Assembly (NCBI GenBank): GCA_948144175.1
Contig: CANXME010002015.1
Span: forward strand, 372,001-436,000
DNA: 64,000 nucleotides
Source of the DNA: Closterium sp. NIES-65
Lineage: Eukaryota; Streptophyta; Zygnematophyceae; Desmidiales; Closteriaceae
Reading direction: 5' to 3'
Shown: positions 11,270 through 21,010 of the stretch, piece after piece
Layout: the number at the start of each line of letters is the position of its first letter
Numbering within the stretch: the first letter of the stretch is position 1
Notes under the pieces: model-generated
What the model saw: only the letters and a program-made list of their open reading frames with translations
Databases searched by the model: none
Told to the model about the DNA's origin: nothing
Program-made: the position numbers and the translations under genes

Positions 11270-11949
11270 CGCATGTTACTGATGCCTGTTAGAAATGCAT
11301 GGTGTAGACGCTTGTTACAACCTCCCCACCCCTCTCCTTTTCCTCAGTGTGCGCCATCACGCCTTGTCATTCTCTTTTTCCCCGGTCTTCTTCTCCGCAC
11401 CTTCTCTTCCCCCTCACTCACCACAACCTTTTCCCTCACACACCTTCCCCCAACCCCCCACCAGATCCTCCCCATCGCTATAGTCACAATGTCTGTCTTC
11501 TGGCGCTCCCAGTTGTCCATCACCCTTCTGGACAGCAATTTCTATCTGGGAGCAATTTTCTTCGGTATGGTCACAATGCTGTCAAGCAGCATCATCGAGC
11601 TCACACTGCTCACGGCCCGCCTGCCCGTCTTCTTCCTCCAACGGGACAACCTTCTCTTCCCCGCCTGGGCTTGGTCTGTTCCCATGGCGCTGCTCTCTCT
11701 GCCCGTCTCCCTCTGGTCCGCTGGACGTCCATCACCTACTACGGCATCGGCTTCGCCCCCAAATTCTCCCGGTAAGTATAGGTAGGGTACCCGAATTCTC
11801 CGGGGAAGTTCTGCGTACCGATAAGTTGACCTGCAGGAGCCTTCCACATGACCGCTCCGCTCCTACTGAACACTAGGAGCCATCTTGTAGGCGTTAAAGC
11901 AGTTCCCCTCCCCTCCCTGCCCTGCCCACCTCTGTCGTCTCCCTTGCAG

Positions 11950-12021
11950 CTTCATCTCACAGCTGCTGCTCTTCTTCGTCACTCACATGGCTGGCCCTGC
12001 GGTCCACTGAGCCATGAGAAC
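11950..12021 (+). repeat. Partial duplicate of the following ABCG exon
   Basis: A copy of the first ~70 bases of exon 12100-12260, complete with its CAG acceptor, lies 150 bp upstream. It encodes FISQLLLFFVTHMAG, then diverges and reaches a stop. Only the downstream copy continues through the full exon to a donor site. Confidence 0.8.
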
Positions 12022-12260
12022 CAGTTTCCACGCTCCAGGTGCCTCCACTCTCCCGTAACGCCCCTCTCTCCCTCCCCCCCCCCCTCTCTCCCTATGCAGC
12101 TTCATCTCACAGCTGCTGCTCTTCTTTGTCACTCACATGGCCGGCTTTGCGTTCTACCGAGCCGTAGCGACGGTCTTGCGAAGCACGACAGTGATCAACA
12201 CTCTTGGGAACTTCATCATCGTGCTGCTCTTCCTGCTCTCCGGCTTCATCGTCACCAAAG

Positions 12261-13240
12261 GTGCGTGCTTGTGCGGTGCGTGCTTGTGAGGTGCGTGTTT
12301 GTGAGGTGCGTGCTTGTGAGGTGTGTGCTTGTGAGGTGTGTGCCTGTGAGGTGTGTGCTTGTGAGGTGCGTGCTTGTGAGGTGTGTGCTTATGAGGTGCG
12401 TGCTTGCGAGGTGCGTGCTTGTGAGGTGCGTGCTTGTGAGGTGCATGCTTGTGAGGTGCGTGCTTGTGAGGTGTGTGCTTGTGAGGTGTGTGCTTGTGAG
12501 GTGTGTGCTTGTGAGGTGCGTGCTTGTGAGGTGCGTGCTTGTGAGGTGCGTGCGTGTGAGATATGTGCTTGTGAGGTGCGTGCTTGTGAGGTGCGTGCTT
12601 GTGAGGTGCGTGCTTGTGAGGTGCGTGCTTGTGAGGTGTGTGCTTGTGAGGTGTGTGCTTGTGAGGTGTGTGCTTATGAGGTGTGTGCTTGTGAGGTGTG
12701 TGCTTGTGAGGTGTATGCTTGTGAGGTGTGTGCTTGTGAGGTGTGTGCTTGTGAGGTGCGTGCTTGTGAGGTGCGTGCTTGTGAGGTGTGTGCTTGTGAG
12801 GTGCGTGCTTGTGAGGTGTGTGCCTGTGAGGTGTGTGCTTGTGAGGTATGTGCTTGTGAGGTGCGTGCTTGTGAGGTGCGTGCTTGTGCGGTGCGTGCTT
12901 GTGAGGTGTATGCTTGTGAGGTGTGTGCTTATGAGGTGTGTGCTTGTGAGGTGTGTGCCTGTGAGGTGTGTGCTTGTGAGGTATGTGCTTGTGAGGTGCG
13001 TGCTTGTGAGGTGCATGCTTGTGCGGTGCGTGCTTGTGAGGTGTGTGCTTGTGAGATGTGTGCTTGTGAGGTGTGTGCTTGTGAGGTGTGTGCTTGTGCG
13101 GTGCGTGCTTGTGAGGTGTGTGCTTGTGAAGTGCGTGCTTGTGAGGTGTGTGCTTGTGAGGTGTGTGCTTGTGAGGTGGGTGATTGTGAGGTGGGTGATT
13201 GTGAGGTGGGTGATTGTGAGGTGGGTGATTGTGACGTGTG
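12261..13240 (+). repeat. Giant 15-bp minisatellite inside an ABCG intron
   Basis: Roughly 65 tandem copies of a 15-bp unit (GTGCGTGCTTGTGAG) with point variants, beginning at the donor site of exon 12100-12260; the first unit contains the donor GT. Five of six frames stay open over about 1 kb simply because the unit is a multiple of three. The tail of the array uses GTGGGTGATTGTGAG. Confidence 0.95.
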
Positions 13241-14085
13241 TGATCATAAACTTCAAAGACCCACATGTGTCTATAGAGGGGAATAAAAGCCACGTGCTCA
13301 TACTATGCCAGCAACAGGATCACATACGTCCACACACATACACATGCGTACCCATGCCCACACATGCTTACGCATGCTCACATATGCCCACACATGCTCA
13401 CATATTTCCACACATGCTCACATATGCCCGTCCCACATCAGTCTCCACCCATCCACCCCAGCAGCCCACATCCATGGTGCGCGGTAGACATGAGCAGCCG
13501 GCCGGGGCCAGCCCCAGACCGGCCCGCGCGGGCGGTCGTTTTTGTCGGGCCGGCCCATCCCGGGCCGGCCTGGCCAGAAATCCGGCCCATGGCCGGCCCA
13601 ACCTTGGCTCCTGGCTGCTCGCGTGACTGCTTAGGAAGTCGCGCGCGGTTCCTTAGTTGCTTGCGTGACTGCTTAAGATAGTTGCACTATACCTCTTGGA
13701 TGCATCATGCAACTGCTGACGAGTTATCCCAAGTGTGCTCCAGGTAAAGGTTGGGGATGGGTTGTTGTGTTGTGGGTGAAACTAGAAAATGAGTTTCACC
13801 CGCAACCTACATCTGACCTGACACTCACGGGTGCGGCTCGCCGGCTCGGGCACCATGCGGGCCTGGTGCGGGCCGGAACGCGGGCCGGCCCCGTCGCGCG
13901 GCAGGCCACGGCTTGGGCCTAACCGACCGGCCCGGCGGGTTTCTGGAAAAGCCGGTTCGAACCACCCTAAGGTTGAGCTGGGCCTCATCCCATCCTCATC
14001 CAACCCTCATCCAACCCTCATCCAACCCTCATCCAACCCTCATGCTCACATCCTCCTTCACCTGTTCCGTGCCCTCCCCCTGCAG
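13241..14085. other. Rest of the large ABCG intron, with GC-rich islands and a hairpin
   Basis: After the minisatellite there are short CACATGC-type repeats (13320-13430). Two GGCCGG-rich islands (about 13490-13610 and 13830-13970) flank a less GC-rich stretch that contains a hairpin at 13774-13802 (arms GGGTGAAACT and AGTTTCACCC). Next to the second island lies GGTTCGAACC, which resembles a tRNA B box. A CATCCAACC repeat precedes the acceptor at 14085. No exon is recognised in this stretch. Confidence 0.6.
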
Positions 14086-15517
14086 CTGACATCCATGGCG
14101 TGTGGGAGTGGGTGTATTGGATCTCGTCCCTCACCTTTTGCCAGAACGCCTTTTCTGCTAATGAGTTCCTCGCCCCCCGATGGGATGTGGTATGTGCTGT
14201 GCTGTGCCCTGGTACTGTATGGTATGTGTGGCGTGGTGGTGTGGTGTGGTGTGGTGTTGTGTGGTGTGGTGTGGGCGTAATGGATCTCCCTGGCTGGCCT
14301 TGGAGCACACGGACAACGCACATTTGGCGACTATCCGCATGAGGGATTTGCTGATGGCAATTGGGCGTGTGCGTGCCCCCCGATGATTGTCCAAGTGCTA
14401 AGAGTCCGGACGCAGTGAGCAGAGCCATCACGTCCCATGTTAGCGTCCCCGTGAGGGAGATGTCAGCGAGTGAGATGCAGCGAGTGCGATGCAGCGAGTA
14501 AGATGTGAGTTCGAAAATCAGAGATGGGAAAACGTCAGATAAAGGCGTGTTAGTTGCCGATGGCGCTTGTACTGCGCGTCTGAGGCTCTGCCTTAGCGAT
14601 TCTGTCCTGGTCGTCTGGTGCGCTTCATGGGGTTGGGTGCCCTCTTCTTCTCTCACTCTCTGTCTCTCTCCACACCCTTCTCATCCCACCTCCCCTTTCT
14701 CCTGTTTTATCCCCTTTCCTTTCCTCAACCCCTTTCAACTCCTCCTCCCTCCTGTACTCCCTCCTCTCAACTCTCCTCCCTCATCTTCCTTCGTATCCCT
14801 CCTCACCCTTCTCCTACTTACCTCCATTCTCCTTCCCCCCTCCTCCCATGCCTCCGCCCCAGCTCTCCGATCCCCCCTCGCTGAACACAACACTGGGCCT
14901 GCAAGTGCTCACACCGCGCAGCCTGTGGACCGATGCCTACTGGGTGTGGGCGGGAGGGCTCGTTGGAATCGCCTTCACTCTCTTCTGCAATGTGGTTACC
15001 ATCCTTGCATTTAAATACCTCAACCGTAAGCACCTTTTCTTTTTTTTTTTTAGACCGTTAGTCTTACCATGCCATGCCATAGATTTTGACCTCATCCATC
15101 CACCACGCTCTCACTCCTCTATGGCTCCCCTCCTCTCTCTCTCTTTCTCTCCCTCCTTTTCCTTTCCCTTCTCTTGCTCCACCTTCTTCCTCACTCTCCT
15201 TTTGCTCTCTCCCACTCATCTCCGTTTATCTCACTGCCCCAAATCCTTTTGCTAGAAAGACTCCACTTTTTTAAACCAATGGCTCTCCCTTTCTCTGACT
15301 CCCCTCGCCTTGCCTTCGCACCAACAGTTGGATGCTTTTATTTATCATGTCCGTCTCCCCTACCACCACTCCGTCTCCCCAACCACCACTCCGTCTCCCC
15401 TCGTTGTGCCCATTCCCCCACCCCTCCCTCTCCATCCACCCCTCCCTCTCCATCCACCCCTCCTTCTCCAACCAACCTGCCCCATGGCCCAGTCAGCTGT
15501 CCCCCACCATCTGCTGA

Positions 15518-15522
15518 ACGCC

Positions 15523-15550
<28 letters not shown>
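15518..15550 (+). repeat. A-homopolymer (~30 A) in an ABCG intron
   Basis: An uninterrupted A run follows sequence (about 15480-15517) resembling the start of the linker exon near 15645 (GGCCCAGTCAGCTGT against GGCCCAGCCAGTGAT). It could be a simple homopolymer or the tail of a small retro-insertion. Confidence 0.8.
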
Positions 15551-15553
<3 letters not shown>

Positions 15554-16754
15554 AGCTATGTGCTCTTGATTTATCCTCTTCCACCCCCATTCCTCCTCCC
15601 CTTTCACCCCCTCCCCTCCCCCTCGCCTTCCCCCACCCATCTTGGCCCAGGGCCCAGCCAGTGATCTCCCAGCATCAGCTAGACGCTCGAGAGATAGCTC
15701 TAGGCGGCACCAACCTGGAATGTTCCTCACGCTCCTCCTCCCTGCGCCCCCTCACGCTCTCCCGCACCGGCTCCACTGCCATTGCCCGCTTCCTCGCCAC
15801 CGACTGCTTCCACTCCCCCAAGAGCCTCGCCAGACCTTCCCTTTCTGCCCGCTCGCTCACAAGCCTTCCTTCGGGCAGCACGAAGGTTCATCTGCGAGTG
15901 ATGTCAGAAGGAGGTCAAGGGGAAGCGGGAGGGGGAGAGCTGGGAAGGGATGCTGCTGAGAGTACAGGTATCACTGCAATTAGCACCACATGAGCCAGGG
16001 GTAATAATCAGCGGCAAAGGAAAGTAATCTCCTTCTTGAGTGATGGGGATGCTGCAGGTGATGGTACAGGGATCACTGCTGCTAGGGGCACAGGGGGCGG
16101 AGAGGAAGTAGAGAAGGAGAGGAATTCTCTGACAAGAAACGAGAGCCTGGAAAGAGATGATGAGTTACATTCAGTTGCATCATCGGGCACAGTACCTGAA
16201 CTCGCTTTTGATCCTCATGCTCATCCGAAGCACCTTGATGATAATGATCGTGAAGTGGCCACCGGACCCTCTGATGGGGGGGAACTCAGCGAGCATGGCA
16301 TGTCCTCCCCTTTGATCCGCTCACTCTCTCCTTCCACAACGTAAACTACTATGTCGACATGCCCGCTGAGCTAAAGGACAAGGCCGCGCGGCCCGGCCAG
16401 CGGCTGCAACTGTTGCGTAACGTGTCCGGCGTGTTTCGTCCCGGAGTGCTGACCGCCTTGATGGGGGTGTCTGGGGCAGGAAAGACCACGCTAATGGACG
16501 TGCTGGCAGGGAGGAAGACCGGGGGTCACATCGAAGGGGATGTCCGAGTTTCCGGTTACCCGAAAGTGCAGGAGACGTTTCTGAGGGTGTCGGGGTATTG
16601 TGAGCAGGTGGACATTCACACGCCCCAGGTGACCGTGCACGAGTCTCTGCTCTACTCCGCCTGGCTAGGCTTGCCCGAGGAGATCGATAGAGATGTCATC
16701 CTGGTTAGTGCAAGGGTGGACTGGGAGATGCAATCCTGGTGAGTGGCGGGGTGA

Positions 16755-16990
16755 GTCGCGACATGTGATAATGGTGAATTGGGAGATGTGATAAGGGTGA
16801 ATGGGGATATGTGAGAATGGTGAATGGAGATGTGAGAATGGTGAATGGAGATATGTGAGAATGGTGAATGGGGATATGTGAGAATGGTGAATGGAAATAT
16901 GTGAGTATGGTAAATGGAAATATGTGCTAATGTTGAATGGAAATATGTGGTAATGGTGAGAAGAGAGATGTGAGAATAGTGAATGGAGGG
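16755..16990 (+). repeat. Imperfect minisatellite in an ABCG intron
   Basis: About ten degenerate copies of a unit of roughly 21-24 bp containing GTGAGAATGGTGAATGG, starting beyond the donor at 16703. Confidence 0.8.
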
Positions 16991-17169
16991 GTGTGTTGAT
17001 GAAGTAGGTGAGAGGGGTGATGGAGCTGGTGGAGATGCAGGCAGTGAAACCGGTGCTCTGGGGGAGTCCGTGCTCACGTCTCTCCCCTCATCCTCTCGAG
17101 CATTCCCACCCCCACTATCCTCTCCCCTCACCCCTTCAAGCACACTATCCACCCCTTCAAGCACACTCA

Positions 17170-17695
17170 TCCAACAAAAGTTCCCTCTCTTATCTCCGCA
17201 CTCCTCTCTTCCCTCTCTCATCTCCTTATTCCTCTCTTCCCTCTCTCATCTCCGCACTCCTCTCTTCTCTCTCATCCCCGCACTCCTCTCTTCCCTCTCT
17301 CATCTCCGCACTCCTCTCTTCCCTCTCTCATCTCCGCACTCCTCTCTTCCCTCTCCATCTCCGCACTCCTCTCTTCCCTCTCCATCTCCGCACTCCTCTC
17401 TTCCCTCTCCATCACCGCACTCCTCTCTTCCCTCTCTCATCTCTGCACTCCTCTCTTCCCTCTCTCATCTCCGCACTCCTCTCTTCCCTCTCTCATCTCT
17501 GCACTCCTCTCTTCCCTCTCTCCTATCCTCACTCCTCTCTTCCCTCTCTCATCTCCGCACTCCTCTCTTCCCTCTCTCATCTCCGCACTCCTCTCTTCCC
17601 TCTCCATCTCCGCACTCCTCTCTTCCCTCTCTCATCTACGCACTCCTCTCTTCCCTCTCCATCTCCGTACTCCTCTCTTCCCTCTCCATCTCCCA
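17170..17695 (+). repeat. CT-rich minisatellite in an ABCG intron
   Basis: About twenty copies of a 24-27-bp unit (CTCATCTCCGCACTCCTCTC plus TTCCCTCT). It accounts for the Ser/Leu/Pro-rich frames in this area. It is intronic, between the NBD2 exons ending at 16703 and starting at 17989. Confidence 0.9.
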
Positions 17696-17743
17696 TGTCC
17701 CATCTCCCATCTCCCATCTCAATCCCCTCTCCGTACGCCCCAT

Positions 17744-17935
17744 GAAATTCGAGGAGGGGGTGATGGAGCTGGTGGAGCAAGCACCGTTAACACCCTGACA
17801 GCCCGTTCTGCACGTGAAGATGGGACGGGCTGTCAGCAACCCCCCATCCGCACTCCCCTGTTTGCAATATCCCCCAAGAATTTGTGGAGGTGGAGGAGCT
17901 GGTGGAGTTAGAGCCGGTAGAAGGGGGCGCTGGCG
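17744..17935 (+). repeat. Two partial duplicates of the next NBD2 exon start
   Basis: Copies at about 17744-17780 and 17878-17935 repeat the first part of exon 17989-18157 ([19 protein letters not shown]). A weaker third trace is at 17010-17040. None of them continues into the Walker B portion, so they look like tandem-duplication debris. Confidence 0.7.
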
Positions 17936-18436
17936 GGAGTCTGTGCTCATGCCTCGCTCCCCCCTCCCCTCTGCCCTCTCCTCTCCAGGAATTCGTGGAA
18001 GAGGTGGAGGACCTGGTGGAGCTAGAGCCGGTAAAGGGAGCTCTGGTGGGGAGGGCGGGGCAGGTCGGGCTGTCAGTGGAGCAGAGGAAGCGGCTGACCA
18101 TCGCAGTGAAGCTCGTAGCCAACCCCGCCATCATCTTCATGGATGAACCCACCTCAGGTACCACCTCCCCCTCAGGTACCACCTCCCCCTCAGGTACCAC
18201 CTCCACCTCCAGTAACACCCCCCCCCCCCTCAGGTAAAGTCCTCTTGCAGGAGGACCTGGTCTATGTATGAATTATATGTCCCTTACGTAAAGATAAATA
18301 GAGGCTCCCTTCTCACCTTTTCCCGTGGCCAGCCATTGCTTGGCACCCCAGGTCAGGTAAAACCCACCCCTCAGGTCAGGTAGTATTTGCTCCTTAGGTC
18401 ACCTTTCTCTCTTCTCCCTCCTCGCATCCTCAGCAG

Positions 18437-19090
18437 GGCTGGACTCAAGGGTAGCGGCCAAAGTGATGAGGGCGGTGCGCAACAAAGCCAAAACTGGCCA
18501 CGCATTGTTTCTCCCTCTTTCCCCCTCATGCTCCTCTCCCTCCATCTCCTCACATCCTCGTCCCTTCTCAGGCCTGGATGCGAGGGCAGCGGCCATAGTG
18601 ATGAGGGCGGTGCGCAACACTGTGAACACGGGCCGCACAGTCGTGTGCACCATCCACCATCCACCAGCCATCAATCGATATCTTCGAGGCCTTTGACGAG
18701 GTAACAGGCAGATATGATGTGCACTCCTTCGAGATTACACTGAGGTGGCATTCGCCATATTGTGTGTGATACTTGGCATGGGGCCGCACAGCACAGTGGT
18801 GTGCGTGCACCGTGCACCAGCCGTTGATCGACATCTTTGAGGCATTTGACAAGGTAACAGGTACACACAATATGCACTTGTATAACTATTCACTAAGACG
18901 GCAAACACCATATTGTGTGCGATACATCGCATGGGGTCGCACAGGGGTGTGCAGTGCACCATCCACCAGCGGTCCATCCACATGCTTGATGCATTTGACG
19001 AGATGGGCTTTATATGACATGTAACTTGATTGGTGTACACGAAAATGCATACACCAGATTGTGCTTAATAAAGTTGGGCATGGGTCGAGT
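18437..19090 (+). repeat. Serial partial copies of the NBD2 H-loop exon
   Basis: A degenerate copy of the exon start (18437-18505) precedes the main exon 18572-18700. Downstream, a ~150-bp unit made of the exon end (GCCGCACAG ... GCATTTGACAAGGTAACAGG) plus the start of the intron recurs near 18780-18930 and 18930-19080, each copy more diverged. Copies two and three keep parts of an H-loop-like TIHQP code. Confidence 0.75.
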
Positions 19091-19655
19091 CGTATGCCTG
19101 TTAACATTGTTTAAGCGTTTGGCAGGGTATTATGCATAGAAACTGTGCGTGATGCAACGAATGTACATTGTAAGTGATGGACACTTAAAGTACAATGCCA
19201 TCTATACCGCTACACAGTGATATGCACCCCTCACCACCGCGCCTCCTGTAATAGCCTCACCCTTCTCCTCGCATACCCTTCCCTCTTCTCTCCCGCTCGC
19301 CTCTCCCATTCCATAATCGCCCCTCTCCTCCCATACTTGCCTCTCATGCTCCACCACCCCTCTCCTGCCTGTCTCACGGTTGAGCCCTGCAGCTGCTGTT
19401 GATGCAGAGGGGAGGAGAGGTCATCTACACGGGGTCACTGGGGAAGCAATCATGCGACCTCGTTTGCTACTTCAAGGTAAGGCAAACAGTGCTACTTCAA
19501 GGTAAGGCACACAGTGCTACCTCAAACCATTGTCACAGGACTGGAGTTGTAATTCAAACCTTTTCACTCACACCTGTCTTATCTTAAAACACTGTCCCAA
19601 AACCATTTCGCTAAGACCATGCTGTCGCATACAACCTTGTAAAACCACTGTCTTG

Positions 19656-19821
19656 GGGTACGTTCTTGGCTGGTGTCTAGCTTCAGGCCAAGCTGGTTGA
19701 CACGAGGTGAAATTGACGGGCATGAGGGATATTTTTAGATTTGTGTCAGACGTTCCTGGAGGGGTCTGACACCAGGCAGGCAAACTTGGCCTGAAGCTAG
19801 ACACCAGCCAAGAACGTACCC
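19656..19821. mobile_element. MITE with perfect 37-bp terminal inverted repeats
   Basis: Positions 19656-19692 (beginning GGGTACGTTCTTGGCTGGTG) are the exact reverse complement of 19785-19821. An inner inverted repeat (GTGTCAGA/TCTGACAC, about 19743-19771) makes the 166-bp element fold back further. Flanking triplets are TTG and TTA, compatible with a mutated TTA duplication of the PIF/Harbinger type, but the superfamily is inference. It lies in the ABCG intron between exons ending at 19476 and starting at 20344, and has no coding capacity. Confidence 0.85.
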
Positions 19822-20477
19822 TTAAACCCAGGGTGCAAAAACGCAGCTGTTGGTTTTGAAAATTTACCATAAAATCCGGTATCATATAAAATTGTATCGT
19901 ATAAAGGGTATAGAGCCGCTTCTGACGGTACCAGACTTTTCCTCATCCCTCCCACCATGTCCATTCCCCTTCCTGCAGCCCATCCTGACAGTACCATCTA
20001 TCCAGCCTCACAGCACCCATACACCCATCCAATGCAGCACAGCACCCTCCCCAACCTCCTTCTACCATTCTATTTTGTGGTGCCCATTCAGCCCAGAGTC
20101 GAGCCCGCAGAGTGCCATACCCTTCCTTTTCTTATTATCCCGCTCCATTCCGCTAACTGCCCCATCCACCATTCGTTCTCCACCCACCCATGCATGCCTC
20201 CGGTCCAAACCAAACCATCTCAACCGTGACGTGCGCCCATCCAGCCAAGGACCAACGCTGCACTGAGTGACTACTCAAGCTCGTTGTTTCCTCCCTCACC
20301 CTTCCTCCCCGTTTCCGCTACCAATCCCCATTCCCCCCTCCAGTCCATCCCAGGGGTGCCGCCCATCCAGCCCGGGGCCAACCCAGCAGCGTGGATGCTC
20401 GAGGTCATGGCGTCAGCATCAGCAGAGCGACTCAGAGTCGACTTTGCTCACCTGTTCCTCCAGTCCGACCAGTTCAG

Positions 20478-20630
20478 GTGAGAACAGCAGAACCTTGGGC
20501 GTGGACAGCAGTGCCTCAGGCGAGAACAGCAGAACCTCGGGTGTGGACAGAAGAGCCTCAGGTGAGGACGTCAGAGCCTCAGGTGAGGACAGCAGAGCCT
20601 CATGGGGGAAGATTAATTTCAGGTGAGAAA
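20478..20630 (+). repeat. ~21-bp minisatellite in an ABCG intron
   Basis: About seven degenerate copies of GTGAGGACAGCAGAGCCTCAG start at the donor of exon 20344-20477. Each unit repeats the donor-like CAGGTGAG. Confidence 0.8.
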
Positions 20631-20759
20631 AGCAGGGGCAGAGAACGGCAGTGGTTCAGAGCCTTTCAAGTCAGGTCATGTAAGCTTCCCAACAAGCTCA
20701 ACCTCTTCTTTCTATCACATCATTCCACAACGCCCTTTTCCCAACTCCTCCGGCTTACC

Positions 20760-21010
20760 CCTCTTTTCTCCCTTACCCTGTACTCTCCCTTGCCTTCTCT
20801 CCCTTACCCTTCTCTCTCCCTTACCCTCTTCTCTCCCTTACCCTCTTCTCTCCCTTGCCCTCTTCTCTCCCTTGCTCTCTTTCCTCCTTGCCGTCTTCTC
20901 TTTCTTACCCTCTTCTCTCCCTTGCCCTCTTCTCTCCCTTGCCCTCTTCTCTCCCCGCCCTCTTCTCTCCCTTGCCCTCTTCTCACCCTTGCCCCATTCT
21001 GTCCCTCGTC
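20760..21010 (+). repeat. CT-rich minisatellite in an ABCG intron
   Basis: Repeats of CTCTTCTCTCCCTTGCC and close variants, directly upstream of the exon that begins near 21076. Confidence 0.8.

Larger units (their letters stand above)
10972..15025 (+). pseudogene. ABCG: first transmembrane domain
   Basis: Exon pieces: about 10972-11014 ([16 protein letters not shown]), 11465-11771 (FYLGAIFFGM, ARLPVFFLQRDNLLFPAW), 12100-12260 (FISQLLLFFVTHMAGFAFYR), 14086-14189 (WVYWISSLTFCQNAF, NEFLAPRWDV) and 14863-15025 (YWVWAGGLVGIAF). All match PDR transmembrane helices in order. The 11465-11771 exon changes frame near 11722, between LLSLPVSL and WTSITYYGIGFAPKF. About 180 residues that normally lie between the Walker B region and LVMRRN are absent. 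Confidence 0.8.
15660..19476 (+). pseudogene. ABCG: linker and second nucleotide-binding domain
   Basis: A weakly conserved linker (15660-16300) precedes the conserved [20 protein letters not shown]. The frame changes near 16303, where one missing base would join EHGM to VLPFDP. The exon to 16703 has Walker [10 protein letters not shown] and [20 protein letters not shown]. Exon 17989-18157 has LSVEQRKR (signature) and Walker [11 protein letters not shown]. Exon 18572-18700 has [16 protein letters not shown], then a 7-bp tandem duplication (CATCCAC twice) that shifts the frame exactly at the H-loop CTIHQPS. Exon 19393-19476 gives LLLMQRGGEVIYTGSLG. Confidence 0.85.

Noticed and set aside
12261-13240. 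Tandem array considered as CRISPR-like
   Set aside because: Units are directly contiguous without unique spacers, there are no cas genes, and the setting is a eukaryotic intron.
11848-13626. Very long frames on both strands over the 15-bp minisatellite
   Set aside because: The unit is a multiple of three with stops in only one frame, so five frames stay open automatically. The region is an ABCG intron.
13950-13970. GGTTCGAACC considered as part of a tRNA gene
   Set aside because: No acceptor stem, anticodon arm or A box could be fitted around it.
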